From Spongilla lacustris (lineage: Eukaryota > Porifera > Demospongiae > Spongillida > Spongillidae), in the NCBI GenBank assembly GCA_949361645.1, contig OX442417.1:9168912-9232911 (forward strand): a stretch of DNA of 64,000 nt, in the 5' to 3' direction. The notes under the pieces are model-generated. The model did no database searches, was not told the origin of the DNA, and saw only the letters and a program-made list of their open reading frames with translations. Of the stretch, positions 12,859 to 25,600 are shown piece by piece; position 1 is the stretch's first letter, and each line of letters opens with the position of its first letter. Position numbers and translations under genes: made by a program.

Positions 12859-15620
12859 CATTGTGTTGTGTGTTTAAATTGTATATATTATATGTACATT
12901 GTGTATACTGATGATAATATATACAAACATGTATTATTATTTTATAATTTCACCGTGATACACACATACATCGCAAATCCTAAGTTTTGGGGGATCTATA
13001 TGAGCAAACGCCAGGGCTAGCCTTGCAAGATCCTTTGCAGATGGCAGACATACAGGTCGATGCAATGGACTACTGGTCGTATTTGCCTAAGAATCTGTAT
13101 GTCCATTACACATAACATAATGATCATAATAGCACACAAAACACGCACAAACAACTACATGCACAGATTGTGTTCCTAAAAAGTGTTTAGGTATTACATG
13201 TATGTGTTAAAAATATAGTGGTGTGTGATGATAGCTCGTTATATGTAACGAATCGGGCGAATTTTAAGTAGAGGATTAAAGTTATGGATAACCTGTACAT
13301 GTAAATATCCTACATGTACATGTACGTAAGCTTACTGTAGGCCCTTTTTACTCCTTTCGCCCATGAATCCAACACTGTCATTCGGGGGAATGATGCAGTG
13401 ATCAAAGAACAGTATATGAGGTCTGGTAATGATCGCACATCAAGGGTAACAGGTCACTACAGCTGCTAGGCCTGTTCAAATGCCACGTACATGTGTAAAC
13501 TTTTTTAAATGACTCTACGATCACGTCAACACCCCGGTATGTGGCTGACAAGTATGCAGAACATAGTTAGGAGATAATTGCATACCGTTCGTTGTTGTCT
13601 GAGCTTCCTTCAGAGCACACTCAAATTAAAGACCACCGGACCAATACGCGATGTTAATTAAGTTTACCGAAAAATTATATGTAGCATCCTACGTTATCAC
13701 TCCCCAAATTAAATATCTTATTAATTCCTTGTAGAAGACGCCACATGAAAACCCACTGCCATAAAGATCGAAGAATGAGATAGTGTCACTCATTGGAATC
13801 TTGCCAAACCTGCCAATTCCAGAGTCAGTTGGATCGTGCTGCATTCACAAAATCATAATAAATCAGTCTGAAAATTAAATCCTTCAGCTGTGTGTTTGGT
13901 CAGGGATGGTTGTTGCCAAACATCAATTTACAATATTTTTTGGCAGTATACACTGAAGAACATATAATACTATTACAACTCTATAACCACAACTCTAACT
14001 GTATATATATATATTTTCACAATACATGTAGTAGTACTAAACAGGGAATACATTACATAAGGCAAAAACAGAAATAGGTAGGTGATAAGTTTTAACATGA
14101 GAGAACTGAGCACACATATACACACACATAAACTTATTCTTGCATGCTGGGAAGTCCTATGCCATTAACCAACTGTAATTGTAAATTATGATATAATTAT
14201 GTTTTAAGTTAAACCGGACAGATTGAATTACTAATACAATGTTCGATGCAAAAATGACATCAAAATAAGTACAATACAAGAAGATTCATGGATTAGGTAT
14301 ACTTATCATTTAGGAATTTTAAACTTTTTTAAACGTTTCACACAACTACATGTATACATGATGATGTCTATTGTAGAGTACCAGTGCTTGTTAAGAGTAA
14401 TTATATAAAGACCAATAATGGAAAATATATCTCACGAAACGTTTTGTATTGTCGTTTTCTGAACCTCAGAAAGTTCATTTCACAAATTTTCTTCCCGGCC
14501 TTTTACTCTGTTGTAATTTTTTTTTTCAGTCCAAACTGAACTCTCCTCTCTTTTGCTCTTTGTCGTTGCACCAGGCACACATACCTTACTTTGAGTGAGA
14601 GTCATCCATAGTTAAAAGTGTTTTATTTAGCTTAAAAGCACAGTGCAGTCAGATCTAAGCTATGTTGCCAGGAAGTGCTAGTCTGCAGAGCATAAACCAC
14701 TGAATGTGAAAGAGATGGATCAGCAAATATGTTTTGGGGATTATTTTTACTCAAATTTAGATAAAATAAAATAAAAACAATATCTTCCCAATTTCTATAC
14801 AAAGGTGCATGCTTCTTCATATTCTTGATAGATGTGTAATAGGAAATGCACAATGCATTTATGTTGGCATTTGTCCTGGTGGTAGTTTAGAAACTATATT
14901 TACTGTAAGTGTTTACTTTGGTTTGGTGTTTGTTAGTTTGGATTTAATGACAACACTAACCATGCATTTCTTATCTTAGGAGCTAAAAGGTTACCACTCA
15001 CTCAAATCATTGAACCTCTTGAGATCAATAACTGCTGTCTTCATTCTAAATAGCAACAATTGGAGCAGTTTGTTTCATGCAAGGTCGCGCATTTGCCTAC
15101 ATCTAATTACAATGAATACTTGGCTTGAAAAGAACAACAGTGCATTGGCGCCATTTAAATAATAGGATGATTTGCTAAGTATTCAAGCCATTAAGAACTT
15201 AGTTATTCAGTGAGTAATCACAAAATGTTTTATTGCAAGGAATGGCTACTAGTTTATGGTGTGAATATACAGAATCCAAGTTAATTATAATATAAATTAC
15301 AGTATAGTTTTTCACGCAGTCCTGCATGTACAAAACGCCTGGGTAGTTAAAGCATCTTTTGTGCATCATCCAAACCTACTCATATTACTGTAAAATAACT
15401 AATGTAAATATCTGTGACAGTTGCTTCAAAATCAGTCAAGATTCATTTCCACATTCTTGTAATCTATATTGAATGCGATTGATAAAAACCGATCATGAAT
15501 TAGGCAATGAATTGCATTCCACAAACCCATTGCCTTGTATGAAGTCGGACTAATAGAATCGAACAACTTTCGTCTTTTCTATAAATGAGACTTTTCTACC
15601 ATTAAAAAATACGTACAGTG
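12859..15620. other. No gene recognised
   Basis: About 2.8 kb of AT-rich sequence with short scattered open frames of fewer than 75 codons and no repeat structure or domain that I recognise. The first ~80 bases are probably the 3' tail of retroelement fragment A. Confidence 0.5.
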
Positions 15621-15877
15621 CTGGCTCACAAGAGCGAATAGTCAACCTCGCAAGAGCGAAAAATAAGGCACAATCATCGTGGAGTTAGGAAAACTGTGTT
15701 TGTGTTCATAGCGCAACCATACTGCTTTCATGCATCGATATGATCTGGCCATCACCAAATGAATTTTACTGATGAAAGCGGTATGGTTGTGCTATGAACA
15801 CAAATTAATTAACAGTTTTCCTAACTCCACGATGAATTTTTTCGCTCTTGCGAGGTGTGACTTTTTGCTGTAGCCAG
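15621..15877. mobile_element. Palindromic MITE (about 260 bases)
   Basis: Two ~110-base arms face each other. Left is CTGGCTCACA..., then CCTCGCAAGAGCGAAAAA, GTGGAGTTAGGAAAACTG and GTGTTCATAGCGCAACCATA. The right arm carries the reverse complements in the same order and ends GTAGCCAG. The loop is about 35 bases around 15740-15770. No transposase is present. Outer flanks are degenerate, so the target duplication is unclear. Confidence 0.75.
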
Positions 15878-15903
15878 TTTCGATCTATTTTTAGATCATC
15901 GAT

Positions 15904-16338
15904 TTACGGACCGACTTGCGATTTATCCAAGTACATGTAATTGATCTGAGGAGCACATCTTCTCTGGGCCAATAGACTTGTAACGCTAGCTATGTGGCTC
16001 AGCTGCTCAGGTGCAATGACTACTTCTACAAATAAACGAGTAAAAGAGGCTTTCTTTCGGTTAGATATATATGTGGTGACAAAGATGAAGGGTTGAGCTC
16101 GGAAGGACAGAAAAGCTTTGTCGATTTCGACAAGCCGACTACCGCCGTGGAAGAGCGACATCACTCGGATTCTACTGTGGAAGGTGCCGCGAACCATTTC
16201 TTCAAAAAATCGCTGGCCTCTGAAAGTTTGCCCATATGCACCTTTGTCTAAATCCTCCCTCCGCAAGGCTAGGCGATACTGTTCCAAGAGCACAGAAGAG
16301 GCTGGCTGAGAAGTGGGGAAACGATAGTACCTGTACAT
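15904..16338 (-). CDS. Hypothetical protein, 144 codons
   Basis: An ATG-started frame in complex, non-repetitive sequence between a MITE and the 3' end of the ankyrin-SecA gene. The product is basic and mixed in composition, with RREDLDKGAYGQTFRGQRFF in the middle and no signal peptide or clear membrane helix. I do not recognise a family. It could be a small single-exon gene, one exon of a longer gene, or chance. It runs in the same direction as the large gene and lies about 280 bases beyond its stop codon. Confidence 0.4.
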   Translation of the reverse strand: MYRYYRFPTSQPASSVLLEQYRLALRREDLDKGAYGQTFRGQRFFEEMVRGTFHSRIRVMSLFHGGSRLVEIDKAFLSFRAQPFIFVTTYISNRKKASFTRLFVEVVIAPEQLSHIASVTSLLAQRRCAPQINYMYLDKSQVGP

Positions 16339-16566
16339 GGATAGGGGTAGTGCAGTGTGTATGTATTAATATAACATAGATAGGACTCTAGCTCTGTGCT
16401 TGTATTGTATTGTATTGTATACAGTACACTATACATATCCTGAACATAGGTATTGTATTAACATTAATATTAAAAAAACATGTACAAGTAATAACAATAA
16501 TAATAATGTTTTAGGGCACTTGTGTGTAGTGTAGAGTAGTTAGTTCTTTGTTCTTGTGTGTATTCA

Positions 16567-16572
16567 TTTATT
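16567..16572 (-). terminator. Candidate polyadenylation signal (AATAAA)
   Basis: TTTATT on the plus strand reads AATAAA on the minus strand about 50 bases after the stop codon of the ankyrin-SecA gene. Position and sequence fit a eukaryotic poly(A) signal; cleavage is not shown. Confidence 0.45.
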
Positions 16573-16621
16573 TTACAGTGCCAATTTTACAGGGCAAACA
16601 CTATACATGTAATATGAAAAT

Positions 16622-19600
16622 TCAAGGAAGAGTTGCTGAACTAATAACGGACAACCAATCACAAAAATCTGCGACAGGGTCTGCAATCGTTTGGTTCAAC
16701 TTAGTGGTCCAGAATTCATTAAATTTCATTTTCACTTGTGCTTCATATGAGGTAAAAGAAACATGACTGTCAATATTGCCGCTCCGCATATCCAGTTCAG
16801 TGAAAAATACTGACCACTCTTCAACAAGCAGTTCAATATATATTTTCTTTAGTCCTTTCAATTCAGAATAGTGCATATTTCCCTTCAGTCCATTTCTAAC
16901 ACGTGCAATTTCATTTGAAACATACACAAACTTAGGATGTGATGGGTCATTCAACCAATTTCTTGATTTTTCCAATTTTGTTTCTATTGCCTTTTTAAGC
17001 AAATAGCAGTCCATTTGTTCCATTTTCATCCGCACTTCACTCAGAGCATCAAAGAAGACTTTTAAAACATGATCAAATAAAATGGATTCCCTCTTTGATG
17101 CCAATTTTCTTTTTTTAGATTCGTTATAAACACGGTCACTACGTTTTTCTCTTAAAGATTGAAGAAAATTAGGATTTTTCAATAGCTGCACCTTATCATT
17201 TTGGTCTGTATTAAGGGAACAAATAAGTGGATCTTCCAAACTAAGAATCATACTGCATGTTCCAGGCTGCCCCTGTCGTCCTGCTCTTCCATATCCTTGT
17301 TCCTCAACCCTGAGGTTTACAGGTAAAAAAGAGAAAATAAGATGTAATCCACCAGCATCAATGCTTTCTGTAGATAAAATTATATCAGTGCCTCGTCCAG
17401 CCAAGTTGGTTGCTATAGTTACTTGTCCTGCCTCTCCTGCTTTTGCAATGATAAATTCCTCATCTTCTTTCTGTTTCTCATTGAGAACAAAGTGAACAAT
17501 TCTTCTTTCCTTCAGCAACTTAGAAAATATTTCACTTTCACTGATAGTAGGAAACAAAATTAATATTGGACGCCTCAAAGCTTGTTGTTTCTTAATCTCG
17601 TTAATAAGGGCTTTAGTATGCTCAGTGACACAACTTACTAATTGACTAGGCTCTTCTTTCCTGTTGCATGGCTTGTGCGGTGGCACATCAAATGAGGCCA
17701 CTTTGTAAATTTCAGCAACTTCTTTTCTTTCAATATCTTCTCCCATTGTACCAGTTAAACCATAAATATTTTTATATAGGTTAAAGAAGGCTGGATGAGA
17801 CAAAGCTGCTGCAGTATCACTTTGTGTTTCTGGTTTTAAATGATTCATTACCTCAACAAATTCATGAACACCATTTGACCAGCGACTACCTATCATCACC
17901 CTTCCTGTGTTATCAGGATCAACAATCACAACCTTTAGCTTTTCATCATCATCTTCAGAAGAGCGTATCACATAATCATGATCAAGCCTTTTTCTGCTTG
18001 CTCCAAATGCACTATTTCTCCAAGTAATCAGCATGTCATCACTGAAAGAGTGTACCTGAGAAGAAAACCTGCCATTCTGATAATTTTGTAGTGCCAATCG
18101 AAGATACTGTGTTGAGGTGAGAAACAAAAATGCATTGTCTTGAAGTGCACACCATAAAGGTTCATACACCCATGACACATCTCTTGATGATGGATTTGCA
18201 ATTCTTGCAGAATTCAATGCAGTGTCAATTAAAAGATTGTCAACTTCATCCACAATAACCGCATCACATATTCTTGGCTGTCTCAAACCATTTCTGCTGA
18301 TAAAACGTAATCTTGTGTCTTGTATTGCATCAAACATAATGGAGAATTCAAAGTCTGTGTTAGTTCCAAAAAGTACTTGGGCATCAAAATTTTCTGGCTT
18401 AGGAGGCCTCTGGCAGATATGGGAGCAACGTATGCCAAAATACTCATAATAATCATGGTATTTGGTCTGGTCTCGAATTGCAAGATAATGATTTGCCGTG
18501 ATGATGTCAACATTGCGACCTTGACATGCCAGAAATGTTGCAATAATTGTGATGATTGTTGACTTTCCTTCACCAGTGCGTACTTGAGCAATGCGCCCCT
18601 TTAGGCCATCAGGTATGCTTAAAATGCCAAAGGCAGCTATAATTTGGGTGTTGTTGGGCAAAATTCCAAATTGTAGTCGAATGCACTGGCGAATTATGGC
18701 AAAGAGGTGTAACTGATTCTCTCTGCTGAAAGGAAGTTGACTTCCCAATTGTCGAGCTTCCTTTCCAAGCCAGTCAAGAGACTTACCAAAATAAAATTCC
18801 GATATCTTGATTATCAATTCATAATCTTTAACAAAACGAGCCATTTCAGCTTCTGACAAAGCAACATGAACAAAACGAGAAGCTGTTAAGAAATGTTTGC
18901 TCACTTCGTTTATTGGTTTTTCTGGAAAACGTTGCTCATAATCTTGTTTCAGTAAATCATGTAAGGACGTCAAAAGTGAATCTAAGGACAAGCACTTAGC
19001 CAATAATGTGACAACATCACCAGGTGTTTGGTTTTTCTTTGTTTCTTCCAGTTTTTTAGTTTTCCTTTTATTTTCTTCCAGTATGTTGTTGCTAAAATAA
19101 GGTAGCAGTTCCAACATCAATTGTGCTGCTTTTGCAAACATCTCAACTGGGTGCTGCACTTTAGCAGTGCCACAATTTATAAGTTTTTGGAGTACTTCAA
19201 TGCCGTATTCATCATGTAAACGTCTAGATAACACCAACCAGCTGCTTAAGCTTTTCCAATTTTCAGATGCAGCTTCAAGACCATTTGATACAACAGAACT
19301 GATTAATTTTTTTCCCTCATGACTTAGAGTGAGTTCATGATCCAGCTTTTGAAAAAAATTATACAACTGCTGAAATGAGCTGGAACAATGGTAGATTGAG
19401 TAAACTAATGCATGCGCAGTGAAAAATTCCAAATCGCCTGTGGTTTTTATGCTTGGTACCACTTTGGGTTCACATATCAATCCCCTTATCAGAAGATGTT
19501 TAGCAACAGGTCCAATGTAACCACTCTTTTGGACATGCTCAATAACTTTATAAGGTGGCAAATCATTTAACAAGAAGAGCTGGATTTTTTTTTGTTCCAG

Positions 19601-22600
19601 GTGGGATGATGGTATGCATTTCAAACATTTTACACCCCTCATCAAATAATCAGAATTTATTGTACAACTTATTGATTCTGATAATGGAGGTGTGCACAGT
19701 AAAGCTGCATCATCTTTGGTTAGTTCGAAAAAATCAATCCAATTCTGACAACAGGATTTCCATTTAATTAAGTCAATGTCAATCACTAAAATTGGCTTAA
19801 AATATTCTTCTGCCCATAGCAGCAGTGGGGTACCTTCAGATAGATTCTTGATAATTGTAGCTGTTTTTCTCCATTCGGTGACAGAATGCAAAATATGCCA
19901 TGGATAATGATCAAGAAAGAGCTCTGTCAGACGCTTGCCACATGAAGCATCGCACAAATGTTCCTTACACCAGCCCAACCAAGAAGTGAAATAGGTTGAA
20001 TGCTCTTTTCTTGAGATACATGATATGCTTGATAACCACTTCTCAACAGTTCTTGATGACAACAGTTCTAAATAGTGTTTGGCCTCTGCTTGTTGCTCAG
20101 ATGTGAACCACTGATGAATACTGCTCAGAGCAAAAGATTTCAGTTTATCTATGTTGGGAGGTGATGACCACGACAGATCTTTATTTCTATCATTCACATG
20201 TTCTAACCACACCGGTAAATGAATCCCGCACATATCTGTTTCATTCAGCTGGCAATCAACGACTAACCAATTTGTGATATCAGCTTCAGGTATATTTAAT
20301 GGTTGTTTGTGCCTTTTCAAAGCAACCAATAGTTCTGGTTTGGTATTTACAAGGCTCTGTGCAATTGACTTTGCTGTTTCTCCACATTTGTTCCTGAAAC
20401 TTATAAGTTGGGGCTGTAAAAGCAGTAAAAGATTAACTGCTTCTACAGCTGCCATCCTTACTGCCAAATGTAAAAATGTGTCTCCTAATTCAACAGAATG
20501 GTTCCAGTGACCTCTGATACGTTCCAATAAAGGCATTTGTAGACGCATTCTGATAAGTATGTATTGAGGCAACTTTTCCACTTCTGACTGGCTTGGCAAT
20601 TCTTTGCTCATTATAGTGACAACTTGAGTGATTTTTACATTAGGTTGCATAAAACAGGCCACAGAAGGTCGCAAACCACCACAAGATGGTTGTCTACAAT
20701 TTACATTATGACATAAAAGTTGAATTACTGCTCCACAATGTCCTTCAGATATTGCATTTAGTAATGGAGTGTTTCCTTCCTTGTCTAAAACATGGGGATG
20801 TGCTCCATGTGATAACAATTCTTGAATGATCACAACATGACCATGTTTGGCTGCCATATGCAATGGGGTTGAAAGTGTGGTAGAATCTGACATATTGGGA
20901 GAGCAGTTGGCTTCCAAAAGAATATTAGCACATAATGATGCATTGAATACAGCAGCAAAATGTAATGCATTTCTGCCGTACTGGTCAACTGCATTGACAT
21001 TTACATTCAAACTTAAAAGAAATCTCAAATTTTCAGCATTATCGGTCATACAACATGCTTTTATCATTTGCAAATCTTGCCCAGGTGCATGTATAGCAGT
21101 GGTGTGTAGAAATAATTGTATTAACTCTGGGCGCTTGGATGAAAAAGACAAACTAGCGGCTGCAATTCCATCTTCGTATTTTGCTGATGGGCATGCTCCT
21201 GCTATCAACAGTTCAGTACAAGCATTAACATGGCCTTGACGAGATGCCAGATGCAATGGTGATACTTTCGAAGTGGTATCTTCTGGCTTGGTTGAGTTCA
21301 CTCCATTCTGCTTCTTGACAATGATGCTAATTGCTTCTGCATTTCCCACCAGAGCAGCATAATGAAGAGCTGAAAAACCTTTTATTTCATCTGTAACATT
21401 CACATCAACACCATAAGCTATGAGTGAGCTAATCACTGGATGCAGCTGGCCCAGCACAGCATACATCAACAATGTTTTCCCACTCCTGTCTTTGGCAGAT
21501 AGGTCTTGCATTTTGTTCATCAAAAATACACTCATTTTTATTTCTTTGGCTCGTAATGCATGATGAAATGCATTTCTACCTTTCCTGTCTGTGACATTAG
21601 GATTTGCTCCTTTTGCCATCAATTCTCTAGTTATGGACTCACTACCTATGGCTGCAGCCATCATGAGTGCAGTAACACCTTTTTTGTCTGGTTTGTCTAC
21701 AGGAAAGGTTTGAAATGTATCCAGAAAATTGGAAACATCTTTTAAGTTCTTAGAACAGACAGCCAGGTGTAATAGTGTCCAACCATCAGGCCCAAAATTA
21801 GTTTCCAATGGACTTTCTATTGATTCCAGCAGGTTTAACAACCTTGCAATTTTCTTATGAGACATAGCTGGTATATAGAACTCACCACTTCGCTTTAGGA
21901 TTGTATTAAACTGCTCTTTAAAGTGCATTTGTAAATATGACAGTACACCATTTGATTGATCATCAGGCAGAATCATCAAAAAATGACCAAGTGACTTTCC
22001 ATTTTTATCCAAACCATCAACTCTCAGCTGATCAGTGCTCAGTTCCAAAAATGCTTTCAGGCCTGGCACCAGGATCAATGCAAATGGCAAAATTAATTCA
22101 TTACCATCTATATTGATGTAGATGCAATTTATTGGGAATCCTTTCAGAAGCAATTGCTCATATTCCCTGAGCTTTTCATTTTCAATTACAGACTGCAGTA
22201 ATACTCTGTCACTGTCAAATCGCACAAAACATCCTGACAAGGCTTCCCTTATGTAAACATTTTGTGCAAATGGTTGTAAATTCTGCATTAGTTCATTGAC
22301 AATGGGGACAGAAAAGGCTCCCTTCAAATAGAATCTGCGTAGGAGCTCAACATCATTTAGATCACATGCTGCAAAAAGAGCACATTCTTTTGTACAAGGA
22401 ACATCAGCCTTAGCACCATAGGCCAGCAAATTATCAATGATTTTACATTGACTTGTTATTGTGGCAAGGGCAAGTGCTGTTCTACCATCTATTACACTGT
22501 TTACACATACAAGAATGTCATTCACCTTCATTAGCTCCAAAACTGCCTCAACACGATTCCCATCTCCTGAGTGTATAGCATTGTGAAGTGCTAGCACACA

Positions 22601-25600
22601 CTTTTCTTTATCAATTGTCTTTTGTTCATCACCCAAGTGATTAAACAGCCATGATATAATCTTTTTTTTACAACCTCCAATATTTGCTGTCATCCAAATG
22701 TCTTTGGGCCAAAGATTAGGACTAACTATTTCAGAAATGGCACACAACAGTTTCAGATCATTATGCAATATGGCAATCTGCATGGAAGTTCGACCTTGTG
22801 AATCTTCCTTTTGAATACTACCACCCCAGGATGGAATCTGCTTGATAAAAGCAATTGATCCAATTTCAGCGGCCCATGTTATTATATTATATCCTGCAGG
22901 ATTTATTGTTTGATTCATATCACCAACTAAAGTTAGTAAAATTTCCAGGACTTTAATATTTCCACTTCGAATAACTGCATCAAGTACATGTTTACCATGC
23001 CAAGCATTTATTACCATCTCTGAAGTTACATATTTTCTCATCAAAATCAAGCACCGAATACTTGCATGTTCAGCAGCTAAATAAAGAAGTGTTTTGCCAC
23101 TCTCTAAGCCTTTTTTGATATTTCCTTGCACCAATGAATGTTCAGATAACCATTTTCGCAAAAAACCAATGTCATCAGCAATAACAAGCCAATGAACCAA
23201 GTCTCGGTTGCTATCTGATTTATAACTGACTCCTTTCTGCATAAGGTAATTAGCTAGTACTGTTTGACCATATTCTGCAGCAACTGCCAAACTAGAAGCA
23301 CCATGGTATACTTTATTACAGTCCACTTTCCCTTCTTGTGCTAAGCAAGAATATCTGAAATATTCCCCATTTACCAGTAGATAGTAAGAATAATCAAAAC
23401 CTAAATCATCATAACCATGAGTGGAAACTCCTTTCCTTACAAAGACATCACACACTCTGAACATTCTCAACTTAGCAGCCAAGATGATTTCAGCTGTAGT
23501 ACCAAATCCACTTTGTTGTGCCAATATCAATGCAATATCTTCAAATCCATTTTCCATTGCCAAAACAAGTGGAGTAGATCCATTTTTATTTTTGTGATTT
23601 ATTGATGCGTTCGCAGCAATCAGTAAAGTGACAACTTCACTATGACCTTTGGCTGAAGCACAATGCATTGCACTTGTTCCAGCTTTCAGTTGTACTTGAG
23701 GCTTTGGTGAAGCCATAAATAGCTCCTCAACAGTTATGCTCACATCTGGAATTCTTCCCGATTGTAACATGACCTGCAAAATAGCTACCTGGCCCAGTTC
23801 AGCTGCAAGATGCCATGGTGTCTTCCCATCACTTTTTCGTGGCTGCAGCAAGTTTAGCCCACGATTTATTAGTGCTGTGGCAGCTTTGTACAAAGACTGC
23901 TTTACTGCTTCATGTAATAAATTCTCTCCATTGTCCAGTATAAACAATAAATTTGACTCTACATGATTGATTAAAGTAATAGATGTTTCTTCATAATGGT
24001 TTTGTAATGCTACCCACAGTGCTGTTAGACCACATGGCAAACGATGGTTTACATTAGCTGAGTAGGCAAGTAATAGCTTTACTGTGTCATTGTGGCCTCG
24101 TGAAGCTGCTGCTATTAAAGGTGTTTCTCCACTATTTGTGCAACAGTTTATTTGGTCAGGCACTGTGCTAAGTAAAGCTTTCACACCTAGCACATTTCCT
24201 GAGCTGGCAGCAGTATGCAATGGCAAGATGCCACTCTCAGTTTTTGTGGTTACTGAAGCTGGAGCCTGATGAACAATAAAATTAGAAGTGTCAGTATCAA
24301 GTGATTCAACAACCTGATCCAATGTTGTTCTACCATACAGACCTACAGCAGCACTACACCAATCATCATCAAGTTGCACATTATCTGCCCCAAGCCTTGA
24401 CAAAAGTTTCGTCATGACATTCAACTCCATGTCCTTGTTAATTTTGCAAGCTTTTAAACTCAACAGCAGTGGCATATAACTGGTCACATCACTATTCATT
24501 TGAATTGTCTGTATTTTAAACACAGTATATTTATTTTCATCATGTTCTAAAATCTCAGTGCTGAACGTTTCAGGCTCCAGTTTCTCTGCCAAATCACATG
24601 CTTTACAGAAGAGGCCTTGCTCACTTTGCCACAATGGTTTTAAATCTAAGGTAGGTAACTTAACACTGCAGCCACCAACAATTCTTATGTTGTCACCAAT
24701 AGTGTGATAATAGCCACCATCTGCAATGGTGAGTGTAGAATGAGGATAATTGGAGACCAAATTATCATCTGAAGATGGATGGTCAAAAAGAATATCGGAA
24801 AGCCTTTCTCGTTTACTTGAATATTCATTGATTTTTCGCTTGGACTGAGAAACCCAATCCCTAAAAGCTTTCTTTTTAAGCTCAGTGACCTGCCTGTTGA
24901 CATCTACTTCCATCTTCTGTACTTCCTTTTTTATTGAAGCAGCAGTTTTGGCTGGTAGATCATGGCGTGCCTGTTGAAGCTCTCCAAATTTGTTTTGAAT
25001 TTGCTGGTGAATTGTATGTAGCCGATCACTTTCTTTTTGAAGCCTTTGATATTCTTGCTGCATTTGTTGACGAAATTGTGGTAAATTATTTTCAACTGTA
25101 GCATTTACATCTATATTCAAATAATTGTAATGTTTTGACAGCTGATTAGTGATCTCATGTCGCAGTTGTGCGTCTGTAATAGGGACTTGATGCAATTGTT
25201 GATTCACTGTGGATATTGCCTCATTACATTCTGTTGATTGGCTTTTCAGATGCTCCTCAGCACGATTCAAATCTTCACTTGCATGATTTGCCTGATCTAG
25301 TAAAGAATGTTCTATATGTTTTGTAAATTTCATGATTGACTTTTCCTTTTCCTCTACTATCTTCTGCAAAGTTTCATTTGGAAGTACTGGTTCTGCCAGT
25401 TTGGATTGACCCTTCTCGAATTGAATAATCAACATGTTTAGAAAAGTAATCTGCTCCTGCAGGTTAGGTTTTCTTTGTAAGTCCTCAATTCTTCCCAACA
25501 TGGGCATTGCTGTAAAAATTTCATCTGCAACAGTTTTAAAAATACGATGGTATGCCATTGCAAATTGTATCAAATGTTGGGTTACTGTTCTTGCATTCTT

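Noticed and set aside
16118..16309. Plus-strand 63-codon frame
   Set aside because: Lies antisense within the better-supported 144-codon minus-strand frame.
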